Shown here: positions 12,515-24,040 of the stretch, piece by piece
Numbering within the stretch: the first letter of the stretch is position 1
Layout of the letters: every line of letters starts with the position of its first letter
DNA from: Epiperipatus broadwayi
Lineage: Eukaryota > Onychophora > Udeonychophora > Euonychophora > Peripatidae
Reading direction: 5' to 3'
Assembly (NCBI GenBank): GCA_028023455.1
Contig: JAQFVV010000152.1
Location: forward strand, 250,001-314,000
Length of the DNA: 64,000 nucleotides
Program-made: the position numbers and the translations under genes
The notes under the pieces: generated by a model
Databases searched by the model: none
What the model saw: only the letters and a program-made list of their open reading frames with translations
Told to the model about the DNA's origin: nothing

Positions 12515-13605
12515 ATGCTGAGGACATGCATAAGGAAAAGAGAAGACAAAAAAGTTTTATTGGGGGATGTAAAGTTAAGTGTAGTGAACAGATATATCTA
12601 TTTGGGAATCATCTTAAGAAATCAGAGAAATTTCTTAGATGAATGGGAGAAAAAATTGATAAATGAAGCAAAGAAAAGAAAGAGATTAATAAAGAAATTA
12701 ACAGTATTTTCATGTAATAAATATGGTGTAGCTAGAATTGTATGGTAGCAGGGTTAACATATGGTAATGCTGTATTATGTGTTAGTAAAGGGGTATTAGA
12801 TTATTTGGAAAAGTACAAAGAGAAGTGGGAAGACATGGATTAGATGCAGATGTGTGGCTGGCACAGGAGGCAATTCAAAGAGAAATGGGATGGTCAAGTT
12901 TTTATATGAGGGATACAAAAAGCAAAATGAAAATGTTTGGTAGATTGGAGTTTATGGATAATAAAAGAATAGCCAAAATTGCATTTAATTGGGTTATGAA
13001 TAAAGGGCAGGTAACAAGATGGGTGAGGAAGGTAATGCAATATGCAAAAGATTTGGATAAAAAATTTATGTCAGTATACTTGCACAAAAAATGGGATGAT
13101 TGTGTTAGGAGACTTGTTGAGGGTTATAGTGGTATGGAATGAGATAGAAGGGTAGATGCCTTTATAAAGAATAGGGAGTTGGAGAGATGGAGAACTAGTA
13201 TGGAGAATAAAAACAGTTTAAATATATATAAAATAAATGGAATATTAGGTGTGAGTTAATTTATAATAATAGCAAGGAACTGTTTAAGGCTTGAATGGGA
13301 TCTTTAGCAACAGGGGATTATACACGTAAATGGAAAAATGTGGGTAATTTAGTCTGCAAGTTGTGTAAAAAAGGCATAAAAAATATTAGGCATTTGTTAA
13401 TTGAATGTAAATGCTTGAAAGCAAAAAGAATACAAATAATAAGTTTTGGAAGAATAAATATAAGGAAAGTGATTGTACAGAAAGTGGGTTACTGATTTTT
13501 ATGCTGGGTTTGGGAAAAGATAAGGGGGAGTTAGATATAAAAGCCATGGAGCTGATAAAAATTATGTTGTGGAAATGGGATAAAGCAGGATATGGGAAAA
13601 CTTAG
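12515..13605 (+). pseudogene. C-terminal region of second-clade LINE with CxxC...H...C motif
   Basis: Three successive open pieces in shifted frames follow the RT. The first has YLGIILRNQRNFLDEWEKK, the usual post-palm YLG block. The second has DADVWLAQEAIQREMGWSSF and a Lys/Trp-rich segment. The third has TGDYTRKWKNVGNLVCKLC and the HLLIEC Cys/His finger, as in the zinc-binding region seen at the end of many LINE polyproteins. Frame changes near 12.75, 13.15 and 13.25 kb break it. Confidence 0.75.
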
Positions 13606-14195
13606 CGTGGGGAATGAAAAGAGAAGGTATAGTGGCTAACCGGTTTCTCTGGGCATTGTTGCTGAGAGATTCCTGACTTCATTTAAGAAGTCACAGTGCA
13701 TCACATCTTCAATTTCATTGTTTCTCTTTGAGAAACTGGTAGAGAATCCTTTATTCTACATTAAACTATTTAAAAAATATTTTATTGAAGTATGCAAAGT
13801 GACCTTCTGGAAGCAGGTTTATGCCCGTAAAAAATTTTTCCATCATAATCACACTTGATCATATTACATGCTAACTTTGTTTTTAAAATTCATATAATCA
13901 AAGTTTTTAAATTTTACATTTGTGTATAGATTATTAATAACTATATTTATTTGTCATAAGATAATGTAAAAATAATAATGACAAATCTTTAGTTAATGAC
14001 ATATCTCTTTACTTCAAATGCATTTAAATTGCATATATTATAATCTAAAATAGAAATGCCAAAATAATTTAAACACTATGGGCTAAGCTTAGAAAGGTTA
14101 TTAAATGTGATAGGGTACAATAAAAAGGAGCCACAAGAATAATAATAATAATTTATCCAAACCGCTTCAAACACTTTTTAGCAAAATTCTTTATT

Positions 14196-14250
14196 TGTAC
14201 ATATATATACACCTACGTTTCGACTGACCTGCAGTCTTCTTCAGAGCTAT
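14196..14250 (-). ncRNA. Hammerhead-ribozyme-like core (intact motif)
   Basis: Read on the minus strand: CTGAAGA (14238-14244), one extra A, stem GACTG-CAGGT-CAGTC (5 perfect pairs, 5-nt loop), then GAAAC (14217-14221). The catalytic consensus is CUGANGA, helix II, GAAA. The next bases allow a helix III of ACGTA against TATGT and end in GTA, a valid NUH cleavage triplet. Helix I is not obvious. Such cores are established in PLE terminal repeats and retrozymes; self-cleavage here is untested. Confidence 0.55.
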
Positions 14251-14540
14251 GACATAATGAACAAAATAAAATAAAAAACATAACTATATAATAACACCAT
14301 AAAAAATTTAAACAATAAAAAACTAAAAACAACATAAAATATATATATTTAAAAAACTGAAATAAATAAACAAACCCAAATAAATCAATATAAAATAAAA
14401 TGCAACATAAATAGAAAATAAATATAAATTATACATGTGCATTCCTAACTTTATACATATATACATTCAAGGACAACTATTAATCTGAATATATTATCTA
14501 TTTTATTATTATTAACAATCTACTAATTATCTCTATTCTT

Positions 14541-14712
14541 CATAAACTTAAACTTTATGATTTGTAACTAAAATTCTTTTAATTCTAAGTCATATAATAT
14601 TTATTATTTCCTTACTCATTCTTCTTCATAAACTTAAACTTTATGATTTGTAACTAAAATTCTTTTAATTTTAAGTCATATAATATTTATTATTTCCTTA
14701 CTCATTAAAAGA
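14541..14712 (+). repeat. 86-bp tandem duplication in left arm only
   Basis: The unit starting CATAAACTTAAACTTTATGA begins at 14541 and again at 14627. The inverted right arm has one copy, so the duplication arose after the two arms formed. Confidence 0.85.
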
Positions 14713-15086
14713 AGAATGAGTAAGGAAATAATAAATATTATATGACTTAAAATTAAAAGAATTTTAGTTACAAATCATAAAGTTTAAGTTTCTGAAGAAT
14801 AGAGATAATTAGTAGATTGTTAATAATAATAAAATAGATAATATATTCAGATTAATAGTTGTCCTTGAATTTATATATGTATAAAGTTAGGAATGCACAT
14901 GTATAATTTATATTTATTTTCTATTTATGTTGTACATTTTATTTTATATTGATTTATTTGGGTTTGTTTATTTATTTCAGTTTTGTAAATATATATATTT
15001 TATGTTGTTTTTAGTTTTTTATTGTTTAAATTTTTTATGGTGTTATTATATAGTTATGTTTTTTATTTTATTTTGTTCATTATGTC

Positions 15087-15150
15087 ATAGCTCTGAAGAA
15101 GACTGCAGGTCAGTCAAAACGTAGGTGTATATATATGTACAAATAAAGAA
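15087..15150 (+). ncRNA. Hammerhead-like core, mutated copy
   Basis: The plus-strand partner of the 14.2-kb motif. CTGAAGA is at 15093-15099 and the GACTG/CAGTC stem is intact. GAAAC has become AAAAC by G to A at 15116. That G is an invariant catalytic-core base in hammerhead ribozymes, so this copy should be inactive if the family is one. Confidence 0.5.
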
Positions 15151-15699
15151 TTTTGCTAAAAAGTGTTTGAAGTGGTTTGGATAAATTGTATTTATAGGAT
15201 ATTATGGCAAAAATAAAGAAAAGTGTGATTTTGATAATATTTATAATAATAATAACAATTAATGAACATTGTAAATATAATATGGCACCTTTAGCAAATT
15301 TAAGAGAAAACCTCTCAATTTCTCTCTCACATTACAGAGAAGCTCTTAATATCAGAGGTATACATCATTTCCTTTTTTCTTACACCTCTTGCAACTACAT
15401 CATGTCTGTTAACAATCATCAGCATCTCATTGCCATGATCAGATCCATATTTATCTCTTTTGATAAATAAAAACATGTTTTTTTTTATATTTGTGCCACA
15501 TTACTTTTAAAAATTAATTTTTCTTTTGCAAAACAATTTTTTTTTGTAGTCATTTCTGTAAATTAAAATCTGAATTCTATAATAAAAATTTTATAACACT
15601 AAAAGTTTATTCTTTTTTTTCTTTAAGGATTATTTGGCAATGAATAATTCTAGTAATAGTATGAGAAAACATATTCTTATTCATAAGATAATGTCTAGG

Positions 15700-15905
15700 C
15701 TAAATTACAATAACAAATAACAATAATAACAATAACAGCAACAACAAGTCAATGCATTGGTGGCCTAGTGGTTTGCATAGCTGCCATCCAAGCAGTTGGC
15801 CTGAGTTCACTTCTTGGTCAATGCATTTGACATATAAAAAAACAATAACTACAACAACAACAACAATAATAACAGCAGCAGCAACAACAACAATAATAAT
15901 AATAG
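15700..15905 (+). repeat. (CAA/TAA)n-rich simple tract flanking a tRNA-like unit
   Basis: Imperfect trinucleotide tracts of CAA, CAG and TAA type lie on both sides of 15754-15824 and account for the Val-rich ORF on the minus strand. Confidence 0.8.
15754..15824 (+). tRNA. tRNA-like cloverleaf (pseudogene or SINE head), 71 nt
   Basis: Ends GCATTGG and TCAATGC pair over 7 bp (one G-T). GGCCTAGTGG fits the A box. The anticodon stem is GCTGC/GCAGT with loop CATCCAA, lacking the usual U33. The T arm CTGAG/CTTGG pairs with wobbles around loop TTCACTT. The D stem is weak. The acceptor and anticodon stem are shared with 62129-62208 and partly with 34642-34729, so the three are one family. Probably not a functional tRNA. 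Confidence 0.55.
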
Positions 15906-16077
15906 GGAGAGGCCACCAGAGGTTGCTTTGAGTTGCAAATTCATTCACATCATGCTAAAAAATACAGTAGATTACCTACAATCTATAGTTCAAAATAGGT
16001 AAAAATCATTTTTGCCATTGTAGAAAAATTCAGTCATCTGACCTGCAAAAAATATAATAATTTCATCGGATTATATT

Positions 16078-17510
16078 CAAAATGGACACTGAAAGTCAGC
16101 ATCCAGCCAAGATGTCCATCAATATAGACATGATCAAAAATTCCTATACTCTTCTGTAGAATTGAAAAAAAAAAAAGAATTGCAGACTGTTAGCAGAATG
16201 AGAATGCAACAAACACCCAGATTTCATCGATCATCCATTGGAGATCTTTTGAAATTAGATTTTTTATCTAAAACAAGGATACTGACACTATTGAGACACA
16301 AGAAGCATGGACCAATGACAGCCTAAAAAAATTACAGAAGTTTTCGACCAGACCATACCTAAAGATCTCTTTAATTCATTCAAACCCTTTTTTACAGACC
16401 GTTCAATAATAATAGCAATAACAGATAGGAATTTTTCAGTCTATAGATTCCCTAAAGATCTATTATTTGAAGTCATTAATAAAAAAATCCATGGAATTTG
16501 ATTGTATGCATTGGAGACTATCCAAATCCATGCTACATAGTAATTGAATTTGAAAACAAGGAAAATAAAGAAAATTTCAAAAAAGAAGTTAAAACCTTGG
16601 ATCAATATGCCTTAATTGTAGTTAATCCAAATAGAGAAAATCATATTACAGGCCTCCTTAAAAATACATGTTGATTATTCCAGTGCAGATTTCATTAAAC
16701 TAATGGAGCCATTTGGAGAGGTAGTAAATTTTCAGTCAATGTACATTAAAAACACACTAGTACCTATACTTGGTAACAGCTATATATTTAGAGTGAAATT
16801 GTGAAAAAAATATAAATCATGAAAATACCCCTATACAAATAACAGACCAATAGGCAACATTATTTTTAATTATAAACAGACTCAAGCCGCAACGCTTTCA
16901 TTGTAAAGAACGAGATCACCTAATAAACAACTGCCCTAAGCTATACTGCACTAAATGAAATATAAGAGCATCGGGGGGCCCCCCACTCACCAATGTCCAA
17001 AAGAAGTAAACTCTTGTCAACAAGTCAAATTCGTTAAGTGAAGAATTTCTTGTTCCGAAGCAAAAATCAGAAGAGAATAAAAAAATTAGTATTAGCGATA
17101 GTGAAAAAATAACTCCATAATCAATTGAGCTTAAAAATAAAATAAAAAATCCCGTAGTTGATAATATAAACTCATCCCCCCTTAACAAAACATCTCTGGC
17201 CATAATGGAGACTCTTGCTTTTCCTCCGGCTGAGATAGTTTCTGCCACTCCTCAATTAGGAAGAAAACCAGGCCACCCTTCAAAAAAAAAATAATGGGAA
17301 AAAAGCAGTTTTTGGAATATGAAAGTAAAATACCTCATGTATCATCTGAAATAAAAAAAAGTTAAAACCGCTCGATATCAAAAAAATTCTGATAACGTAT
17401 CATCATCATCAAAAGAAGGTAGTCTTATGGAAGAGGTAAGCGATAATTATGCCAATATTAATAATACAATATACAAAAAAAAGAAACAACAGCAATAAAA
17501 CAAATGAGAT
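16078..17510 (+). pseudogene. ORF1-like protein with CCHC zinc knuckle (broken)
   Basis: Starting near MDTESQHPAKMSINI, the frame is lost repeatedly. Readable pieces include AITDRNFSVYRFPKDLLFEV and ENHITGLLK, a fold-like stretch resembling nucleic-acid-binding ORF1 proteins. At 16893-16937 the sequence reads RFHCKERDHLINNCP. The CX2CX4HX4C knuckle is complete except that the first Cys is Arg (CGC for TGC). Then comes a Ser/Lys-rich tail with SSSSKEG. The role would be RNA binding of the LINE transcript. Defective. Confidence 0.6.
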
Positions 17511-17679
17511 CAGGTTATATAATTCAAAACCCAGTATACTATCATATATAGCAAAATTATCTTTTTTTTATTTGTCAATATGAGTTTTTGCTCGCATTTA
17601 TTGTTGTTTATTTTTTTATATACAATTAAGATCTGATATAGATGGCAATGTTTAATATATAGAGTAAACACACTCTAAA

Positions 17680-18450
17680 TGAAGCTTAATATAGAAGTTT
17701 TTAATGTCAAAGGGTTAAACTCTCTTGAAAAAATTGATCTTTTTACTAAATGATATGGCGTTGTTGAACACATCTACTTGGTATTATAGAAACAAAAATT
17801 TACAGTGGATCACAAAATAATCTAACAAACAAACTAAATAGCAAAGGATTTACAGCTTTTTCAAATTCATCTGACACACCATCAGCAGGAACAGGCATCA
17901 TCATTGATAAAAACTGCCCATTCAACTCATTTAAAAATATTATATATTGACACGCACATACTAATTATCACTTTTTACCACAAAGCTATAACACTCAACA
18001 TTACAATTGTATATATTCCTCCAGGACCCATTATCATAAATAGATTAATCCTAATTCTAAACTCCAAATTTGTTAACACTGCACATCCAATATTACTTAT
18101 AAGAGACTTATAACATGTCATATGAGAATTTTACTAATAAATGGCTTCATCACATGTCATTTCCCATGATGAGTGAGAGAGGATTTCTGCCAGAGAGAGC
18201 TGTGTCATTTAATAATAGGATATTTTCATCATTAATAGATCTAGTCTTCTATTCTCCATCATTACATAACATGATGAACATTTTTCTAAATAACTCCCCT
18301 CTATCTGATCATGCCATGGTCATAGTATCTCTGGAACTTGATTTCAATGTCAGATCAACAATATTTACTGGAAGAACCATCAGAGTTCTTCTTCCATCAT
18401 GCACTCCAGAATTGCTCTTCTCAGAAATATCTATCTGCATAAGATAAAAA
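17680..18450 (+). pseudogene. Endonuclease domain of Tx1-like LINE
   Basis: Begins MKLNIEVFNVKGLNS, a typical EEP N-terminal strand (N-V-x-G-L). Further on are ITIVYIPPGP, IDLVFYSPSLH and the terminal catalytic motif LSDHAMVIVSLE with the SDH histidine. The glutamate block around ILETK is out of frame. The domain nicks target DNA in active elements. Stops near 17.75 and 18.11 kb separate the pieces. Confidence 0.7.
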
Positions 18451-18454
18451 GTAT

Positions 18455-20990
18455 ACAAATGGACCCAGTCCAAGCAGGGCATATTGTCAATATATTATCA
18501 TTTAATATTAACCATCTTACCAGGACCACACCATCCCTAACTAAACTTTTAAACCTTATGGATGACACTTATAAAAAAATTATTATGACATCACAATATA
18601 ACTATGATTGCTTCAGATTAGTAGCATTAAAAAAACATATCAGTCAATATCAGAACAACTTAAAGAATATATTGCCACAAAAAAGGAAAAGTATACTTCA
18701 ACAAGCCTCACATATTAACCAGAAATTACATCAGATGGGCATTAGGTTACCTTTCTCCAGTTTGAGTACCACCAGTCATAAAAATACAATCACATACTGT
18801 CTGTGGAGATTTCATTTTGGAGCAATTATTTTTATTTTTTAAAAATAAATGTCAAATAGATCCTCTCTTAAATCCATCACAAGTTTTATACAGAAGACCA
18901 GAAGAAGAAATTCAATTCGCTTCAATGACTTTGTACAAAAAATAGAGTCAATGCCAGATTCATGCCATCCTGGAATAGATATGATTCCCAAGTTCGTATA
19001 TTCTCATCTCAAATAAAATTACAGCTCACTATATGTCTAATCTTGCACATTTTTTAACTAAAGACATATATAGAATACCTGGTCTTTACCAAATATCACT
19101 TGTACCATTTATGAAAGAAAAAAAGAAATGGTTTCATCAACAACAAACTTACATCCAATTTCAATGTCCTCCCTTGGTATAAAAATAATAGAATCAGTAA
19201 TTAAAGACAAAATAGAGCCATATATTATACCAAAACTATCAAAAATGCAATTTGCAAGGAATTTTCAACTGGGCAGGCAGCTTTTCTATTCAAAACAACT
19301 ATAGAAACAGTAAAAAACAACAAAAAATACAGTCCTATAGTTATTCAACTAGACATAGAAGCAGCATGACATGACACAAATAAATATGCTACTGAAAATT
19401 CTAAAACAATACACAATACCAAAAGCCTACCTAAATCTACTTGCTAATCTATTAATAAATTGTGAAATATACATTATTCTAAATGGCAAAACTTCACCAC
19501 CAGTAGTATCTCATCAATCCATCTCACAAGGATCCCCTCTTAGTGCCTTGTTATTTACTGCCTACATAAATCCCCTAATTAAAATCATAGAAAATGAATT
19601 ACCTGGATTTATGTACCCTGCTTAAATACTAACATCTCATGTATAGCTTACATGGATGATTTTCCAATTTTTTTGACATCTCAAAAACACATTCCCAAAC
19701 TTCTAAAGATACTTTCCAATTATACAAATGAATATAAATTAACATTCAACATGGAGAAATCTTGTGCCTGGAAAATTTTCACTGGCAGCAGTTTAACAAA
19801 ACATTTTAGAGATAAACCTAATCCATTTCTTGGTTTCTATTTCTATCTGCATCATTCACCAATGAGACTACTTATATAAAAAAAATCTTGCAAATAAAGT
19901 AGAAATTATAGTCAATTCACTAACAAAAGCCTAACTTTCACTGTACACAATGATAGCACTTCTTAATATGTTAATCCTGACAAAAATCACTTATTACACT
20001 TCATCAATACTTTATATTAAAGCATTCACTAATAAAATAGACTCACTTTGCAGAAAACTCTTGTGGGGGGGGGGGTAATCTCAATATCCGTAAGATGGCT
20101 AAAAAATTTATTCTCACAAAATGGTCTGGGACTTCATTCAATTCCTACCTTCAGAATCCAAAAAACATTAAACATAATCTCTGCATGTGCACAAAAATTC
20201 CCATATCTAGAAATAGCCTGCAATATCACCCACACAGATAAACCATCTCCTATACAAGGATATCTGAAGACACTGCTTGTATCATTACTATCTATAAAAA
20301 ACTTGAATTTTAATCTACCTCAAAATAAATTTAAGTACTAGGAAATGCATTTGCTTTTACATCCTTCACAAATTGATGTAAAAACTGTACTTAATATCAC
20401 CAATAAGCAACTATGCCATAAATTTAAATTCTGATCACTTGAACCCAAATATTTTGATTTTTTATTAAAAATTAACTTTGACTCACTACCTACACAACAT
20501 TTTTTAAAATATATAAGGAACTACCAAAATGTAAACAATTTATGTAACCTCTGCTACAGAGATTCAGAAACACAAGATCATATTTTTTTCTCATGTCTAG
20601 GACTAAATAGCACATGTTCAATAATAAACACACTATTCAAAAATTAAAAAATAAATATGAATTGCTTATTTGACTCATTCAAAAAAGGAGTTTTTGCTGA
20701 AATAAGGATCAGTATATTCATTCTCTATGCTTTATGGTGTACAAGGTGCAAATTCATGTACAATAATAATCCAAGTAGGCACCCTAACACATTCAAAAAT
20801 AAATTGGATAGTATACATGAATGAATAACAAATCACACAGCATTCATTGACACCTGGTCTCTATTGCAGTTACCTTCAAACTTATAAAAAATAGAAAAAA
20901 TCATAAAAGATTTAGAAATGTCAAATAAAAAAGATACCACTTGCCATCATTGAAAAAAACTTTATATGATAGTGAACTTTTGAACTTTGA
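18455..20990 (+). pseudogene. Reverse transcriptase and C-terminal region of Tx1-like LINE
   Basis: After a linker comes the RT. Blocks seen are PGIDMIPKFVY, the first aspartate block VIQLDIEAA, ISQGSPLSALLFTAYINPL, and IAYMDDFPIF at 19.65 kb with the catalytic YMDD. NMEKSCAW follows as the usual post-palm block. Near 20.55 kb CRDSETQDHIFFSC gives the Cys/His finger. Frames change at about 18.85, 19.37, 19.63, 19.88 and 20.05 kb. A poly-G run at 20.07 kb marks one break. Inactive. Confidence 0.8.
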
Positions 20991-21156
20991 ACAGGATTTA
21001 CAACAACTAACTGTACATATGTGAACTCTTGTACCTCTGCTAGTTTTACAAACAATTGTCTATGTATAATAAACAAGAATAATGCATAAAAATTGTGTAA
21101 CCTTTTTTAAGTTATTGAATAAAGTTCTCTGAATGATGATGATGATAATACTACTA

Positions 21157-21164
21157 GTAGTAGA

Positions 21165-21257
<93 letters not shown>

Positions 21258-21270
21258 TGTTGTTGTTGTA
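21157..21270 (+). repeat. (TAG)n microsatellite at LINE 3' end, then (TTG)n
   Basis: About 90 bp of uninterrupted TAG repeats directly after the LINE tail, which ends GATGATGATGATAATAC. Many LINE 3' ends finish in short tandem repeats; here the tail seems to have expanded. Confidence 0.9.
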
Positions 21271-21271
21271 A

Positions 21272-21889
21272 TAAATTTTAAAGAAAATATTTTACTTAAA
21301 ATACATACATAAAAAACTCTTAATTTGGAATAAAAGAATACACCAGGATAGTATTCAGATATAATGAGTGGATAAGGGATTTTTAAATCCTTCTTTATGG
21401 ATTTGAGATAAATAATTTCATTATTTACACATATGATGCATAATCAAAACAATAATCTTTTGAATAAATAAAATAATTTATCATAAAAGCCATCTACTTT
21501 TAAAGAATCCAATAGGTTAAAGTGATCATTTGATAATTAAAAAAATGAATATTTAATTTATTAGATGTTCTCTTAACATCTTTATGTAAATTTTAATAAA
21601 CTGACTATTATATTGAATTTCATGTGTTTATGTACTCTTAATGTCAATATAAAAGATAACTCCATAATACATTTTATAATATTAAGATTTTTAGACAATA
21701 TATGTAGACAATGATAGAAGGACTACGAAACCAAAATTAACAAAAAAAAACAATATTTATTTTAATAATAAAGACATTGAACCAATAATTTTGGAAATCT
21801 ACAAATTATTTAAATATTTCTACTGCACAATTCAATGCAGAGGAGATGTATGATTCTTTAAAGTTTACAGTTTATATTATGAATTATTT
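21272..21889. other. AT-rich spacer between two LINEs
   Basis: Nothing supported: no ORF of protein-like composition and no inverted repeats noticed. Confidence 0.5.
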
Positions 21890-24040
21890 TTTTTGAGAAA
21901 AATATTAAAAGGAAATGGACATGGAAGCATCCAAATGAAAGCACACCAGAATTGGATTATATTTTGACTAACAGAAAATGCATATTTCAAGATTGTAATA
22001 TTTTTAATAAATTTAACACAGGAAATGATCATCGATTAGTAAGATGTAAGGTACATGTTAATGCAAAACTAGAGAGACAAAAATTAAGAAAAACAATATC
22101 TACAGTTGATATTCCTAATCTTTAAAAACATTTTAATGAATTCAAATTAGAACTTACAAATCAGTTTCAAGTATTAATAAATTTTGAACATGATTCAGAT
22201 TTGAATGAAATTAATAAGAAAATAACTGATACCCTTTTAAAAACTGAAACATAGATAGCTGGTAGAAAGAAGCAGCAATTTACCAATAAAATTTCTATTG
22301 AGACTAGAGAATTTATGAAAAAAAAAAGGAATATGAAAATATACAAAAATGATGTATTAAAAGGATTGAATATCTCGAATTTTGTAAAATGGCATGGAAA
22401 AGAGTTGAAAATAATATAAGAAAGTATAACTGTGAACTAGCAAAGAAAGCTATAGAAGAGAATAAAAGTCTCAAAAATGTAAAACAACATTTTGGAATTG
22501 GTAGAAAATTTATACCTGCAATAAGAAAAAAAGATGTAATTATTAGTAAAAAGAGAGATGATATCATGAAATAGGTAGAAGACTTTTATCAAGAATTATA
22601 TAGTAATAAAGAACAAGTACCTTCTATTTCTATTATATCTTCTGAATTGTCCAGAATTTTAAATGAAAAAGTGAGACATGCAATTAAATGTATGAAGAAA
22701 GGAAAGGCTCCAGGTAATAATGGAATTATCATTGATATATTAAAAGAAGCAGGTGAAGAAATAGGAATTTTTTTAGTGATGTTATATACCAAATGTCTAA
22801 ATGATAAAGATGTACAGATGATTGAAAGAATGCAGTATTAATATTAATATTTAAAAGTGGTGATAAAGAAGATATTAGAAATTACAGATCTATCAGCCTT
22901 TTATCAGTTTTATACAACATTTTTACTAAGATAATTACAATTCATCTACAGAAAACATTGGATTTCTACCAACCAAGATAACAAGCTGGATTTAAAAGTG
23001 GTTTTAGTACAGTAGATCACATCCAGATATTGAAAGAAATTATAGAAAGGACAAATGAATATGAGTTGTCATTATGTTTTGGATTTGTAGATTATGAAAA
23101 GGCATTTGATTCTATAAACATTTCTTCAGTGATTAAAGCATTGGATCATCAAGGTATAAATCCAGGATATTGTCATATTTTAAAGAATATTTATAAAAAT
23201 GCAACAGCAACAATTAGATTACATAATGATACTAGGAGAGTTAATATTGAGAAGAGTGTAAGACAGGGTGATTCCATATCTCCCAAACTTTTTACGGCAA
23301 TGCTGCAAGAAATATTTTGTGGATGAAAATGAAAAGCTGAAAGAAAGAAAGTAAAATGGAAATTATTTAAGTCATTTAGATTTTGCAGATGATGTAGTTA
23401 TTTTTGCAAATAATGCTTTAGAGCTGCAGTAAATGATGCAGGAATAATCAGATGAAAGTAGGAAAGTATAATTAAAGATAAACGTTAAAAAGACTAAAGT
23501 AATGTATTTTCTCAAAATATGAAAATAAAGATTGATTATGATGAGTTAGAAGAAATTAATAGCTACAAATACCTTGGACAGATGATTAATACAGATTGGA
23601 AACATAGTAGATGAAATTAATCATAGAATTAAACTTGGTTGGAGTGCTTTTGGTAGAAATAACTTGATATTAAAAAAAAAATGTCTATATGTTTGAAAAG
23701 GAAGGTTTTTAATAAATGTGTTCTACCATTTTTTAATTTTGAATCTGAGACTTGGACACTTAATTGAAGAGCAATACAGAGACTTCAGACCACTCAAAGA
23801 AATGTGGAGAGATGTGTGTTAGGAATAACAAGAAGAGATCAAAAACATAATATATGGGTAAGATAAAAAACTGATATTACTGATCCCATTGAAAAAATTA
23901 AAAGACTGAAGTAGAGTTGGGTTGGACATATTACTAGAAGAGATGATAATAGATGGACAATTGAAATCTTAAACTGGATTCCAAGAGATTGTGAAAGACC
24001 CAGAAAGACACCACAGTTTCAATTTAATATTTTATGAGCA
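21890..24040 (+). mobile_element. RTE-type LINE copy, 5'-truncated
   Basis: A plus-strand copy of the family at 48.7-52.3 kb, starting inside the endonuclease (KRKWTWKHP equivalent at 21.9 kb) and passing GNDHRLVRCKV near 22.03 kb, the EEP end motif. The linker is at 22.1-22.6 kb, the RT at 22.65-23.45 kb, and the C-terminal part runs to RRDDNRWTIEILNWIPRD at 23.97 kb. It ends before the last segment present at 46.5-46.7 kb. Stops and shifts at many points make it inactive, but its YADD box is intact. Confidence 0.85.
22389..23420 (+). pseudogene. RTE reverse transcriptase, FADD box intact
   Basis: Pieces in shifting frames: CMKKGKAPGNNGIIIDILKE (pre-RT block with PG-NGI), YRSISLLSVLYNIFTKI, LCFGFVDYEKAFDSINISS (first catalytic aspartate), VRQGDSISPKLFTAMLQEIF, then after a shift LDFADDVVIFANN near 23.38 kb. 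In an active element it would copy the RNA at nicked DNA. A stop before LQKTLDFYQP and the shift at 23.33 kb inactivate it. Confidence 0.85.

Larger units (their letters stand above)
11140..13620 (+). mobile_element. Non-LTR retrotransposon relic of a second clade
   Basis: A 2.5-kb plus-strand coding remnant with the order pre-RT linker, reverse transcriptase, thumb/connection-like region, C-terminal Cys-rich motif. RT motifs are NYRPIAVTSVLYKVFS, FIDIEKAYDRVN, LRQGCPM and LLFADDVFLYA. A Cys/His motif CKLCKKGIKNIRHLLIECK follows near 13.36 kb. There are many frameshifts and no endonuclease upstream in readable form, so it is 5'-truncated or eroded. Sequence style differs from both the RTE and Tx1 copies here. 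The clade is unresolved without a tree. Confidence 0.85.
14150..15190. mobile_element. 1-kb foldback with ribozyme-like cores in both arms
   Basis: The left arm runs about 14150-14705 and the right arm 14706-15190, almost complete inverted copies that meet without a real spacer near 14706. The outer segments carry the sequence read as a hammerhead-like core. A related foldback lies at 35.93-36.42 kb, and both loci share about 60 bp beyond the right core (GATATT...AAAGTAAAG type). The left arm contains an 86-bp tandem duplication that the right arm lacks. No coding content. The terminal segments resemble PLE-type terminal repeats; assignment to PLE is inference. Confidence 0.8.
16040..21150 (+). 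mobile_element. Tx1/L1-like LINE relic with ORF1 and ORF2
   Basis: A nearly complete plus-strand element: ORF1-like region with a CCHC knuckle at 16.9 kb, endonuclease at 17.7-18.35 kb, RT at 18.9-19.9 kb, Cys/His finger near 20.55 kb, and a 3' end at a GAT/TAG repeat at 21.13 kb. Frames are broken many times. The two-ORF layout with an ORF1 zinc knuckle, exonuclease-endonuclease-phosphatase (EEP) endonuclease and YMDD-box RT suits Tx1/L1-type elements; exact clade is inference. Confidence 0.8.

Noticed and set aside
12277-12549. 90-codon minus ORF
   Set aside because: Shadow of the LINE reverse transcriptase on the plus strand.
15700-15948. Val-rich 82-codon ORF
   Set aside because: Translation of CAA/TAA tracts and a tRNA-like unit.
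16916-17248. 110-codon minus ORF with hydrophobic runs
   Set aside because: Antisense of the Tx1-like ORF1 Lys/Ser-rich tail.
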